A DNA stretch of 64,000 bases from the NCBI GenBank assembly GCA_013397935.1, contig VZRN01001317.1, positions 2,275,606 through 2,339,605 of the forward strand, written 5' to 3'. Made by a program: the position numbers and the translations under genes. Position 1 is the stretch's first letter, and every line of letters starts with the position of its first letter. The stretch is from Dasyornis broadbenti (Eukaryota > Chordata > Aves > Passeriformes > Dasyornithidae). The notes under the pieces are model-generated. The model was given only the letters and a program-made list of their open reading frames with translations. It had not been told where the DNA came from and made no database searches. Positions 24,526 to 37,265 of this stretch are shown piece by piece.

Positions 24526-26817
24526 AGTATGTCTGAGAGCTCTTAGTATCTGAACAGGTTAGATTTCAAGACACCTTAATTTCTGTGCAAAGCCCTCTGT
24601 GATTTGCTTTGGCTGCACACAGGAGATACCCTCAGAATGACTTCACACATCTCTCTTACCAAATCTCCTAATACTACAGGAATACAATGTACTTTGTGAC
24701 TTGAAAAGAGGGTTGTGTGTTAAAAGGCAATTTTTCCTTTTGAAAAATGCTAGCACAAAGCACCACTTCCAATCCTAAGAGTGACCTGATGCTACTTTTT
24801 GTCGAATTCTGATGCCTTAGAGGTATATGGCATAATCATTTTTCTTTGAAAGGCCAGAAGACTCAGAATTTTTTGCTGTTTCTGTTCAAGGCCATTATTC
24901 CTTTTGTCCAGGACAGCACTTTGTTGTTGCAGGCTCTACCTAGAGAACCCAGAGCCCACTCCTGCTGTAATGGAAAATCTATATAACATATTTTTCCTGC
25001 AAAATTACAAAAACGCTTTTCAGATTAATTTCAATACTGGTAAGTTTAGTGAAACAAAACCGTACATGCTCACGGTGCCATGGCTGTGTGTGACAAAATA
25101 TCCTAATTTTGTTACTTTCTGATCTGGTGGGGTTATGGAGAACACTGTGAGAGGAGCCTGGAAAGATCCATCTGCGCCAACGACAGCAGCGCTGCGCCTC
25201 AGTGCTGTGGTTATCTCTGAGAGAGCCATGGAGCTCTTACCACTGAGTTTTAGAGACCTTTTAAGAGAGATGCATTAATTCAGAGTGTATTAGTATAATA
25301 TCAAGGGCTGGCCAGTTTAAAACTGCTCTGTTCTTTTCAAGGGAGGGCACTGCACTAAATTTTATTGTTTCAAGGTGAATATGTTCATATTTAGAATATA
25401 TTTGCTGCTTACAAGTTGAATCTATAAAATCAGGGGGAAATCTGGTACACTGAGTGAATCTTTTTCCTTAAAGGAAACCCCAAGGGCACATGTCCCTACT
25501 GTATAATATTGGAATATTGCAGCCTTGTCACTGCAAAACACAGATCTCTGTTTATTTCTTTATACGTTTTCTCAAATGGCAATTAATGTTTCAAATTTAC
25601 AAAGGTGAATGCTTACCTATCTGAAATTGAAGGGAAGAAAAGCTCCTAGCATATTTAAGCAAAGAAAACCCACTACTCTAGTCTACAGGAAAAGAATTTA
25701 CTGAAATCTTTCAGAATGTATTAAAAGGATAATGTCATACTATTAGGAAAATTTACAATTAGGTTCAGGAAGGCTGTTAAATTGGCTTATTAAATTCAAT
25801 CTGCAATCTGAATAGCACTGAAGGTTTGGAGGAAAAAAAATGTGTCAGCTAGTTATGTCCACTGTTGCTGTGACAACAAGACTGGAGAACAGTCTGACTA
25901 AAACAAAACAACCTCTCCCAAAAATAACCACCAAACCCAACAGAAGAACATTCTGCTGGCCCCACTAAACCCAAATAACCAGACAATAACAACATGATGC
26001 CATTCCAACTTAATGAAAATGAATCATGTAAGTATTGAAATTGTGCCTGCTGCTGTTGTCTAGAATAATAGTAAACTCAGGGATGGATAAGTCAAATTAA
26101 AGTCGGTGTTGCTGAGGATTTGCTAATTTAGATAAATTGTTATGTGTAACACTCAGTGTGTATTTTACCAGTTTTTTGGAGGAGAGTGTTTGAGCTCCAG
26201 GTCCGTGATGCTTGGGTGTCTTGCAAAGGGAACACCAGGTGCCTGCAGACAAGCCTTGTGTTTTTCAGCCATGGCTTGTGCAGAGCCCTGTTCCAGGCTG
26301 AGCGCTTGTGAAAAATCTGTTCTCTGCTTGGGATTCTAAATGGAAATGGGTCCCCCTCTCTCACCCAGAGCTGCCACATGAGTTACTGTTATCTGTGCTT
26401 TTCATGCAAGATTTTATCTCTGATTTGTGGTCCAAAGTGGGTAATTTACCTGGTGTTCTGGTGCAGACACCTCCCTACTTTTGGCTCTGTACATGTAGCT
26501 GGATATTTCCAGTGCACAGTAACTTTTATTTCCAGCTGCAGGGTCACAGGCCACAGCGTGGTAACAGTGGAAGGCAAGGGTCATCATTCTCTTAAAATTA
26601 ATTTCATCTCATTAAGCCAAATTATGGTAGGTATCCACAAGTTGTGAGGATAAGGGTAGAGATGGACAATTATTCTAATCTGAACTGAATGAGTTTGCTG
26701 ATTGAGGAAGTTCTGGTTGTTGGAGGCAGAGAAAAAATGGAGCTAGAAAAGGCTGGATTTTATACCTGCCACTTAAAATACATCTGCTGAGCTACAATTC
26801 AACTAAGCAGCAGCAAG

Positions 26818-26842
26818 TAATTCTAATTAATCTCTAATTAAA
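26818..26842. promoter_or_regulatory. cluster of homeodomain-type TAAT motifs
   Basis: Three TAATT/ATTA cores fall within 25 bases (26818, 26824-26830, 26835-26842), preceded by repeated AGCAG words. Closely spaced TAATTA sites are the classical target of Antp- and paired-type homeodomains. This is a sequence observation only; function is inferred and AT-rich background makes chance clustering possible. Confidence 0.25.
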
Positions 26843-27020
26843 CCCGTGAGTTTTAGCTAAGAGAGGGTTTGGTTTCTTAAAAATAATAATAAAAAAAAAT
26901 CCCTTCACTACCAAAGACTGTGTTTCCAGACTTTTCTAGCCTTAATTGCAGCCCCAAACACCTCAAGCAATTTTCTGGGCCAATTAAATCAGGGCAGTGG
27001 CTAGATTAACATATTGCAGT

Positions 27021-27062
27021 GCATTTGGTGTGCTTGCTTGCACATTTGGTCTGCTTGCTTGC
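27021..27062. repeat. 21-base tandem duplication
   Basis: Units 27021-27041 and 27042-27062 share CATTTGGT and TGCTTGCTTGC, differing at only two positions. This is a short local duplication in unique non-coding DNA. Confidence 0.8.
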
Positions 27063-29857
27063 TGGAGTTAAATGGTTCGAAAAGTGAGGAACAGCCTGGC
27101 CCCCAGACCTAGATCGTGCGGCTGACATGGCTCTGCAATTACTGTGGCCACTTCAGATCTTTATGGGTAATATTTTTTCTAGTGATGCCTAAGGAGACTT
27201 AAAAGTAGGAGAAACGGCAAGAGGGGAAAAAAAAAAGAGGGAACAAAAGGTGATGGGCAAAAATCGTGCCTTTCTTATTACCAGGTGTTTTATGAGGTGA
27301 GAACAGATTCCACTGGAGAAGGAATTCCTCCTGTGCTCTGCAGTGCTCCCAGCACTGTTTATGCTGCCTGTGTAAAGGAAGGAAGTTTTGCAGTGACAGT
27401 TTTTCATATCCATCGACCCTAATGATGCTTTGGAGGATGATTCACTGCACGGGAGCAGGCATCAATATTTGACACGAGGCAACGTTTTCCCTGTGTTTGC
27501 GGAGGAATTTATGCAGCCAAAAAGACAGTGAAAATTGACAATGCCTTTCCCAGTGCAACCATGGAGGATCTGTAGAGTCCTCTTTCTGAGACCTACATCT
27601 GTTGAGTATGAGATTTATGTGATACATTTGTCTTTTTTCTAAAGGGTTCATTAAGAAGAGACACTGAAATAAGTTAAATATGCTGTTTATGCGAGCTGCT
27701 CCATTTCAGTTGTTTCATACAGTCTTGAAAAATATTGTTTCACTGCCTGGTTCTCTGTTGACCTGAGATTACTTCTTACTCTGGAGACCTTAGATTACTT
27801 CTTATTTGCTACTTTATTTATATTTTATGCAATGGAAATTGAACCAAACAAGTTCCAATCTGTAAATATAAAGGAAGAGGACACAGTAACATCAAACATT
27901 TATGACAGATGAGAAACCCATGTCAGAAAGTTTAGATGAAAATTATATTTTTGAAATTGGGGGAGTGCCTTTTACAGCAGTAGAGTGAAATGGAGGTCAC
28001 AGGAATACACAAGTTGGCATGAGGGAAGGAACTTGCCAACTCCAGAGCACATTTAGGTCACACAGATGTGATGATGGCCACAAGCCCCCTTCTGTCCATC
28101 TAAGTTGAATCTTAGAGGGTCTACACTCCTGTACCACCCTCTAGGCACCTACATTTGTGCTGAAGTGTAATCGCAGGAATCTTAGATTCTGACAGCTCAG
28201 CATCTACCTTATCCACATGGCCTGGTGAGGATTCAGACTGGAATTTTCCATGCATCCTTCTTCACTAAGCAAATATGACCTAGCACATGTGTGCAGATCT
28301 TCAGGATATTTTAATGAAAGCTAAAAAATTTTAAGGCATTTTTAATACAGATTGCTTGGTGATAACACAAAGGATTCTTTAGAATTTTAAAATAATGTGG
28401 ATTTGTTTCTTTGTTTTAAAGTAATGGTACTACTAAAAGAAAGTCAGGTAATTTAAAAGTAGAAAGAGCCTGACTGATGCCATTTGCCAAGGTTTGAAAC
28501 TGGCACTCTAATGTCAGAATATTTTAAATAAAGCGTATCTGTTGAGGCATGAGCTAGCAGAGGTTTATCTGTCTTTGTAGCATTATTAATGCAAATTCAT
28601 TTTGAGCTGCAAGATTATAAAGTTTGTGTCACTAAATCAAACAATTATATATGAAAGGTGTGAAACATAGACCCTGCCAGAGTACGGTGACCCTTTTGGA
28701 TGGTGTCAGATTTTATATACTTGATTTCTTACCTTCATTCTCATAAATAAGTCTGGATTTCCTTGCCGGTTAATAAGCGTTTAAGCAAACTGTGTTCCGT
28801 TATCAAAGTTTGTGGCAATGAACTGTAGCAGCATTAAAATGGCATTTAGAGAAAGAGAAGAGTAGCCTTTCATGCTGTCCTGACGAAAAGGAGTGTGTCA
28901 AATCCTTCTGGTATTATCTTCCTTTTTTGCTGCAGTTGTTGCCAATCCTGAAAAGCACGAACTGGCTCTAACAGGGTCTGCAGCGGCTCTTGCTATGATT
29001 TCTGCTGGTTCTGTTATTCCTTTGACCAAGAGAGCCACTGACTTCCCAAAACAGGGCATGCTTTGGAATGATTCATCTGTGGCTCATGCCACAGGACAGA
29101 TGAGACTGCTGAGTACATGTGGGTGGCTTTGTAGCGCTGCCTGCCAGAAGGAAAAACGTCTCAGAGCCCACTGGAGGGCTGGGAAGGCTGACTGTAGTTG
29201 TAGTCACACGTGAGCACAGTTTTTAACGGCTTTAAAAGAAATTCACGTCTGTTTGAAATTTTCATGCTTAGAATTGTGTGTCTTAGCCTTTTTTACACGA
29301 ACTGATGATAACAGCAGTGTAGTAGGTGAGTTGTTCAGGTACTGGACTGTGTTAGGATGGCACAATCCGTTGGTTTGATGGCAGTAAGAAATGTCTCCAC
29401 CAGGTTCTAGCTCAGTTAAAACTTTACCCATCTTATCACAGTTGAACAGAACAGAACTTTCCGTTCTGGGGTATCCTGAAACTGGCTATCCCTGACTGGT
29501 TTGAATTTTAAGTGAACTTAAAGATTAAAATGACCTGACACCAGTTTTACTTGATTAAGGGGGTCAAAAATAAAAATCAGATGTCTTGTACTGCAAGTGC
29601 CCATTTCTAATTTTTTTCACATTTGATATAAATAGTGGCATAAGTATTCCTAACATCAGACTGACTATTATGTGTGGCATAAAGCCTGAGACTGGTAGAA
29701 ATTTCCATGAGCTTGTATTGGAAGCATTTCCAACCCCAAAAAGGCTTAGTGTAGCAAATCTAGAGTCAGACAGTAGTTCAGAGCTGCATACCAGATGAGA
29801 TATGTAAAGAATAGAAATTATTTATTCTAAATGGGCACGAAGAAACACAATCTGGAA

Positions 29858-29881
29858 AAAAAAAAAGAAAAAAAAAAAAAG
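29858..29881. repeat. A-rich tract with single G interruptions
   Basis: Two A runs separated by a single G, followed by GAAAG. No SINE or retrocopy is recognisable upstream. Confidence 0.7.
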
Positions 29882-30375
29882 AAAGTTTTTGCTCAAACAT
29901 TTGGCATCGCTGACATGAATCAAATTAGATTCATGTCCATGCTCTGCTCTGGCCTTGCAACGTCCTTAGCAAATTCCATAAAATATCCATCTGTGTGAAA
30001 GGCAAAGTGCTGCAATGGAAAATTGAGCATGATGGTAAAGTGCACAAAACAATGCACATGAGGTACTTGCTCAGAATCCTCTCTGCTCCCTGATGCTGCC
30101 TCTGCAAAAGGAGTTTGTCTTTTACGTTTTTCGTCCTTTGCTGACTGTTAGGTGCTTGAACAAAGCATCACTGTGAGCCAGTGCGATCAGTCTACAGAAA
30201 TATGTGGACATAATCCCTCAGTTCAGCACAGCCTTGTGTTTTTTCCCAATTAATAAGATACCTCATGTTTCCAGGAGAATTAGACAGTCACTTGGAAAAC
30301 TGGTAGGAACAGAAAAATAGGGCTGTTTCACACGCCTTTTTATTAAAATCTTGAGCTTTGAATATGGACAATTGA

Positions 30376-30411
30376 ATTTGGGGGGATGCTTTCATTTGGG
30401 GGGATATTTTC
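30376..30411. repeat. 18-base tandem duplication
   Basis: Units 30376-30393 and 30394-30411 both start ATTTGGGGGGAT and end TTTC, with a few changes between. The paired G6 runs stand out in AT-rich surroundings. No coding frame is involved. Confidence 0.8.
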
Positions 30412-32998
30412 ATAAACTTGTGACTATTCACAGATGATTAAGGGTTTAAAGTTTGAATTTTGAGATAAATCACATTGGCTATGAGTATATGAAGAACTTA
30501 ACTGCTCCAAAACTAAAAAGTATCTTAATGTATTGGACATTTACACAGAATTTTCTCTCACTCACTTAGCTTGATTTTATTTTTTTCTGTTGTGACCTCT
30601 TGGGTCATGGCTCAGAACTTGATTGCTGGTGTTTCATATCCAGGCTTCTGGTTATTGGACATTGTGATGCCTTTTCCCATGTTTCCTTCATCTGCCTGCC
30701 TTCCAGCTCCATCATAAATAATTATTTCAGTAATTTTAAGTAGCAATTCTGAGGGTTCTCTCCCAGTAGTCCTAATCCAACAAATTTTCACGTCTGTAAT
30801 TGAAGTAACTGAAGTACTAAAGTCATACTCTCTCCTTTTTAATGCTGTCTTGTCATCCAAAATGACCCGTTAAGAACCTTGAGTTTTGGTGAGGTGGATG
30901 ATTCTAACCTCTGGCAATAATGTGGAGAGTTCCTGGCACTCAAAAATTAATGTTAGGATCTGAAAACACTGTGCAGATGTACAAAAGATATTATCATGTC
31001 CATTTAAATATAAAAAACAAAAAGGCCAAAGAAGCTTTTATAGTAAGAGCTTGAGTGTTTCCTAGCGCCGTTTAGCATGCCAGATCCAGAACTTGGCTTC
31101 TGCTTGGCTCCCACATGGCTCCTGATCTACTCATTAATCTCTTCCTCTCTAAAATTCATTGCAGAAATGAGAAGTTTTTCAAAATCTGTACCTCAGCTAC
31201 TTTTGCCATGTTAAGATGAAAAAAACCCCCTTTAAATATTAAGCTATACTGTATTTGAGCTATTAAACTATCCTGTGACATTAGAATGGCAAGAATATGC
31301 TTTTCCCCAGGAAAGGCTGTAGAAAATAAGCAGTAAATCTGCTATGACAAGTGAAAAGTGCATAAGTGTTATAATCTTCACTGACAAAATCATATCTCGG
31401 TTTAGGCAAGATTAGACTTCAAAGCTTGGTTGTTCTTTGTGCTACACTGATTTCTGCATCTTTGCTTCTGAGGTGAATTTAATTATGGAACAGAAATTCA
31501 TGGAACGTCACCGTCACGTGGGTCAGCTGCAAGGATTGTGTGAAGGTTCCTGGTTTGCAGTGGAACCTCAAAATCAATGATTCACCCAGGGGAACAGGGT
31601 GGTGGCTGAGTGTCGTGCACAGGCCGTGCTTTTAGCACTTGATTTAGAGAGGGAAAGGGTTCTAAACACATCGGTGTTTGTTCTCAGCTGCAGCTAACGC
31701 ACACTTTGGGAAGGAAGATGTACTTTAAAGGTTTCTTTTAAATACAGGTGCCCTGCAGTTTTACAGCAACTGGAGCCTGGGCCCGGACTGTTTGATGTGT
31801 CTTTGATGAGGTGATGCAGGATTTCTGTGCCTGAGCATGGCAGCAATGCTATGTAGGTTAGAACCCTTGGGCAGGACTGCACTTGAAAGGTTCTAATGAG
31901 TGACAAGGTAAGCCCTTTAAAAATGCAGTGACAGAAAACCCAGCACATCATTTGAATAGTACTTACAAGAGGAAAAAGTAGATATAGAATATGAAAAAGG
32001 ATAAAAGAAGCAATTTCATCCTAATGGATGTCTATTGTTCTCAGCTGGGTCAGTGGGTAGATTGGTGTTATTTATGAAAAGAAGCAGGATATGATTGGTA
32101 AATGCCAAAAAAATTGTAAGATTGGTTTAATAAGTGTTAACAAGCTGAGTTCTGTTATTTAAAACAAAAAAAATCCTCAAGTCTCAGAAGGTTTTTACAG
32201 CATTTAAAAAACGTCAACCTGAAATGTAACCTGATTTGTATCAGTGTTAAATCCTCAGTATCTCCTTTTACGGGAAAACTGAAATGCCTGGTCTCTCCAA
32301 ATGCTAGAATCATACAATCTTACATCAGGCTTCCTCTTTGCCCAACACCCACATTAATTTTCTTCAGCTCAAAAAACCGGAGAAATTGTAATTAACAACA
32401 AACTAACTCCCTGTCACAGATTCAGGGCTATGAGCAGACCCTGCCCAGTTTGAAAGGGGTGCGAATACTGAGACTGTTGGCTTACAGAGACCGAGAGCAC
32501 TGCAGAGATGACACATTTGATTTCTGTAGGGAAGGGGAAAGCTGACTGCTCTAACTGATGGCATTCCCTGTTGGCCAGAGGTAGTGCAGAGAAAATGGCA
32601 GGGCTGGCACTGCAGTAGAAAATGTTAAGGCAGAGAAGTTGAGGTAAAGGAAAAGCTGCTGTGAGAAGCATCTCACTCATTTAGGTTTCAGCTTGTTAGA
32701 CTTTGAGATGTTCCGAACAAGCAGGAAAGCTCATCTGTGTGATGGATGGTACAGGAGAGGAGTTAAACAAACAAATTTATGGAGAGTGGTTCCTCATATA
32801 AGCTCCTTACAATGGGTTATTTCGCTTTCTGCTGAAGCAGGTCTGAGCTTTATAGTTATGGTGAAGTCAAAAGGGCCTGTAGTGCTCAGCACTTCTGCAA
32901 ATTGCACCGCTCAGTGATGTGGCTGAGCAAGAAGTAATTTGTTCTTACATCACCTGGTTTTTTTTAAGGGTTGTTAACCTGATTTAAAAGATTTTTAC

Positions 32999-33014
32999 AG
33001 ATAGATAGATAGAT
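32999..33014. repeat. (AGAT)4 microsatellite
   Basis: Four AGAT/GATA units followed by CTATTTATC. The tract is short. Confidence 0.8.
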
Positions 33015-35428
33015 CTATTTATCACGCCACTAAGAATAAGGGCTTTTAATTTTAGTGCTAGGTTAGCATTTCATCAAACCTTAAAACTGTGTGGTTTTTG
33101 ACACAGTGGTGAAAGGAAGATGTGTTGATTCTTACAGCTGATGTCTGCCTGGAGCTCAGCAGTGGTGATCCATCTAATTATTTGAATTCAACAGATTTGG
33201 GAGTGAAATGATGCTCATTTTTCAGAATGGTTCAAATAAAGGAAAGTGTGAAATTCCACATTTTGCACCACAGAAGATATGTCATAAGAAAACAACAGAA
33301 ATTGCTGTTTGGAACAATTATTCTGGCACACGAGTGCTTGTGTAGTCACACTGAACTTTTCCTCCACACTGATACAAATCACAGAAGAGACTGAGCATGG
33401 CTGGGTCACAGGAAAAAAACCAAAAACATAAAGTGCACTTGAAACTCCTGGGAAAATTGAAACAACTTTGAATTAAACTTTATGGCTGCTGTATGTGCTG
33501 CTTGCACATCTGCTGCAGAAGGAGAGGCGAAGTTAAAGGTGACAGGCTGATCCCTGAAACAGCATCTGCTTCTGCCTCTGCTATTACTGCTGAGCAGAAA
33601 GCTGATTCACTTGCTGTCCTTCCTTTCCATTTCCCTTACTTTCTTTTAAATTGTGAGGGAAGAAGATATCAGTGGACAGTAAACAAAGAAGCAGATGAGG
33701 AAATCTTTTATTGTTACTGCACAACCTGTTACTGGGGTTCGACTGAGTAATTCACTTTATGCAGTTGACTCCGCGGATTGGCTGACTGAAGTGGTTTGGT
33801 TTTTATAAGTCCTTGAGGATCTTTCTGCCTGGTCTCTTCTCAGTTTCTCCCATTCCTTATATTTCCCTTTCATTTCTCTGTTTTTATTTGCACTGCTGCA
33901 TATATTAAAAGACAAAGAGATTTGATTTTACTAATCTCCTTGTGCCTGTGTGTGTAGTGTCCCAAATGTGGAATGGAGTGATTAAAGTATCTTTTTAGAG
34001 GATAACAGAGTGAAGGACATACAGCTTGACTTTGCTGTTAAACCTCCACAAGTAGATGAGGAAAGACCTGATTATTAGGATGTCAGGTAACTGAATTGTT
34101 ATTCCTTGGAAAATACTTGAAATATTTTTAGAGTGCATTTTCTTCTGTCAGGGCTGAATCTTTATGGTTTTGTTTCCTTTTTTTTTAACGCTGTTGTTGT
34201 ATATCCTTTGTGTTTAGTGGTTCAACGAGGAAAGTCCAAGGTTTTCCCAAGTTTCCATTGATGGAAGATGAACATGAAAATGCATTTAAATCCAGCGGTG
34301 TCTCCAACTTTGCATGAAACCTCGATTTTGTTTTTATTTTTTTACTGGTGGGAGGAAGCGGGACAGACTCTATTTTTGCCACTTTCCAAAGTAATTAAGG
34401 GCTTAATTGGCATTGCTGTTTGGAGTGGAACAAGGCAGCAGTGAGTGTATTGCTCATTCTTCTTGCCTCAGATCATGTGCAGGACTTGGGAGAGGCATCA
34501 CACAGCTGCTGTGTGTCAGGGATTGCGAGAGCTCCTTGTGCTGCAAATGCCAAGAGGGTCCAGAAGGTGTTTAAGGGCACACAAGAATTGGTTCTGTTCT
34601 GGACTCACTGTGGTGTGTTTGAGGAAAGTCATTGCCCTTGTTTCCTTCTCTGTCTGATTTATTTAAATTACCAAAAGGCACATGAGGTGTTGCCTCTGTG
34701 GGGCAAGTGGGAACTTACAGCAAGCATTACAACAACCTGATATGGATAGTACACGTCAAAAGCAGCTGGTGCTGGGGCACTTGTCCTCCAGCAGTAAAGA
34801 TGGTGCTCATGTGGACTCAGAACTACCCTGGAGGTGTTAGAACTGGAAATGTTCAGTGCTCATAAATTATTGCGTTATAGGCACAAAACCAGACCCATAA
34901 AAAGGACTGTTTCTTGTTATATGCTGGCCTCACACCAAATGAAAACCCTGCTCTGACTTGCAAACCTTAGGAAATATTTCACTCCTGAGGAAGAACTCAA
35001 CACAATACAGTGAACATCAAAGTAATTAGAATACAGCAGAAGAGATTTAAAATAGATTTAACTGTCCTATTTTGGATAAATTGGCAATAAGAAGGAGAAA
35101 GCTTTCTTAGGAGAAAATAGTGAGAATGAGTGCTCCATGAGGCAAAGTTTTAAGAGGCTGCTGGTCATGGCTCATGATGCCAATAGCAGTGTTGTCTGTT
35201 CTACTGTGTGTAATCATGGTACCTGGGAGAAATACGGGACTGAGGATCAGGAAAAAGTGTGCTATCCACGTATATATGTGGTTTTATGCATTCTTCCTGT
35301 GCTTCTAGTCATTCTACCTCCCTTTTTTTTCTCTTTAGAGATCACTACATAGGCACTACAGTAAAAGTTGTGTGGGTTTTTTTTCCTCTACAGGTGTGTA
35401 ATGAATTCTGGTAACATAATTTTTTGCA

Positions 35429-35480
35429 CCGTTAAAGATAATAGGTTTTCATTGCCATTAAAGCTAATAGGTTTTCTTTA
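35429..35480. repeat. 26-base tandem duplication
   Basis: Two adjacent 26-base units share TTAAAG and TAATAGGTTTTC at the same phase (TTAAAG at 35432 and 35458). Several substitutions separate the copies, so it is not recent. Confidence 0.75.
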
Positions 35481-36763
35481 CCATTTCCACTGATGTCAGC
35501 ATTTTAGTGTCACATAATTTTATTTACTTTTTCAGCACACAAACACACCCTGGTTTTCTGTGTACCATCTGTTGCAGGAGTGTGAGCTGTTGGATGGTGT
35601 GATCACACACTTGGAATCTGCTGTGGTTGGAGAAGGGGCAGCAGGCGCCGCAGCCTTGGGCTCCGGTGTAACACGAATCAAAGAAGACAAATCACAGAGT
35701 GATCACAGCATGTCCCGTGGGGATTTTTTGACTCAAAGGACAACTTGAGTTTCCTAATTAGGTTTCTTCCTGTGCTTTGTGCTCTGTCACTCTTCTGTTG
35801 ACTGAGAGCACTCGACTGTGTGCCCTGACCAGCCCTGTGCAAACTGGTATTCCAAAGCTGTGGGGAAGTTAAATGAGCAATTTCCACACTGGGTGGGTGG
35901 GTATAAACAGAACAAAAATGCTCTTAGTAAAGTATTGTTCTACGAGTGGCTCCAGTGACTTTTATACAAAGGTCAGTTTGAGGAAATCTAGTTAAACCTA
36001 GATTTAGCAACTGTGGAAATCTAAATAGATATTTCTAACACTGTCTATTTTTTCTGTCTGTCTGCAAAGTCTAATCCAGTGATCTTGCACACTGCAAAAA
36101 AAGAAGAATATGGTGCCTAATGTACCTCATGTGGGGAACAAAAGGGTATATTTTTGTGTGTATTTGTATTTACAGGTGAAAAATTATGCAAAATTTAATT
36201 AGGAGAAATTATTTTTCCTTACATGCTTGAAACACATGGATTCCTTCCTATAGTTAGATCTTTGAAAATCTGGTGAATACTGTAGAATATATCACTGGCA
36301 AAAAGAATCTGAGTTTCATATTGCTACAAGAATTTTTGGGTTTTAGCAAACTATTTAAAAAAACTTCCCTCAAGGCCTGTTAAGCACTGAAAGAGCTATA
36401 AGCACAATTTTAATGAATCAAGAACATCTTTAATAGCTTTATTTTTTCTTTAAAAATTTATTGTATACAAAGGGCTGAAAAAGCAGTTATGGACTCTAAA
36501 TTAATTGTAACTCTTCAAAAAATAGAACCAGACAATCAGATATACATTTGCAATTTAAAATCAGGATAGTTTTTGGGCAGATCAAGCTTGTTTTCCGCTT
36601 TTGAAGGAAGACAGAGAGAACGGCATTCTTCTGATTGCATAGCTCTGATTGCAGACAGTGATATGCTAACAGTGATTGCTGGAATTTTCAGAAAACTTCA
36701 TCGTGATAATGCGTTTACACTTGGATATTTGACTGCATATTCTGTGTCCTGTTAACAGTGCCT

Positions 36764-37160
36764 GTTCTGAGGGTTGGGACTGTTCAGCCTGGAGAAGAGA
36801 AGGTTTTGGGGTGACCTCATTGAGACCTGCCAGTGCCTTGATGGGAGCCTACAAGAAAGATGGAGAGAGACTGTTTACAAGGAAATGTAGTGACAGGACA
36901 AGGGGGATTGGCTTCAAACCGAAAGAAAGTAGGTTTGGGTCAGATATCAGGAAGAAATTGTTCCCTGTGAGGGTGATGAGTCCCTGGCACAGGTTGCCCA
37001 GAGAAGCTGTGGATGCCCCATCCCTGGAAGTGTCCAAGGCCAGGGTGGATGGGGCTTGGAGCACCTGGGATGGTGAAAGGTGTCCCTGGACATGGCAGTG
37101 GCTTGGAACAAGATGGTTTTAAGATCCTTTCCAGCCCAGACTATTTTATGATTCTATTAT
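36764..37160 (+). mobile_element. CR1 LINE retrotransposon, 5'-truncated, intact 3' end
   Basis: The segment follows the CR1 3' region in order: TTCAGCCTGGAGAAGAGAAG (36783-36802), GACCTCATTG, GGGAGCCTACAAGAAAG, GTAGTGACAGGACAAGG, TCAGGAAGAAATTGTTCCCT-like stretch, GGTTGCCCAGAGAAGCTGTG, CCATCCCTGGAAGTG, GGCCAGGGTGGATGGGGCTT, then CCTTTCCAGCCCA and the tail TTATGATTCTATTAT. It covers the end of ORF2 (the reading Leu-Phe-Ser-Leu-Glu-Lys-Arg of the family) and the 3' UTR. It is about 395 bases, as expected for a 5'-truncated CR1 copy. The 103-codon frame at 36811-37122 is fortuitous. This copy is moderately diverged and is dead. Confidence 0.93.
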
Positions 37161-37206
37161 CTCCTGCTGTATAACAGGAGGTTGTGTTTATTCCTGTTTT
37201 GCATTT

Positions 37207-37265
37207 TTAATTTTTTTTTTTTTTAGGTAAAACACTATGTTTTGGTTATTTTTTTTTTATTATTT
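37207..37265. repeat. T-rich tract downstream of CR1
   Basis: Two long T runs separated by unique bases, 45-100 bases beyond the CR1 3' end. They lie outside the CR1 tail (which ends near 37160), so they are simple sequence rather than part of the element. Confidence 0.65.

Larger units (their letters stand above)
24526..36763. other. long single-copy non-coding stretch, no gene or recognised transposon
   Basis: Twelve kilobases in which I recognise no exon, RNA gene or interspersed repeat. Frames reach 106 codons (28893-29213; 34420-34740) without motifs or splice support. Small features are a homeodomain-motif cluster (26818-26842), a 21-base tandem duplication (27021-27062), interrupted A runs (29858-29881), an 18-base tandem duplication (30376-30411), four GATA units (32999-33014) and a 26-base tandem duplication (35429-35480). 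Confidence 0.55.

Noticed and set aside
28893..29213. 106-codon frame starting with a hydrophobic, signal-peptide-like segment
   Set aside because: The resemblance ends after the first 17 residues; the rest has no motif and there is no gene context.
32303..32325. TAGAATCATACAATC resembling a CR1 tail repeat in antisense
   Set aside because: The octamer is imperfect and the following sequence has no CR1 similarity.
36811..37122. 103-codon plus-strand frame
   Set aside because: It lies entirely in the CR1 3' region and is not the CR1 ORF2 frame; a known type of false gene model in birds.
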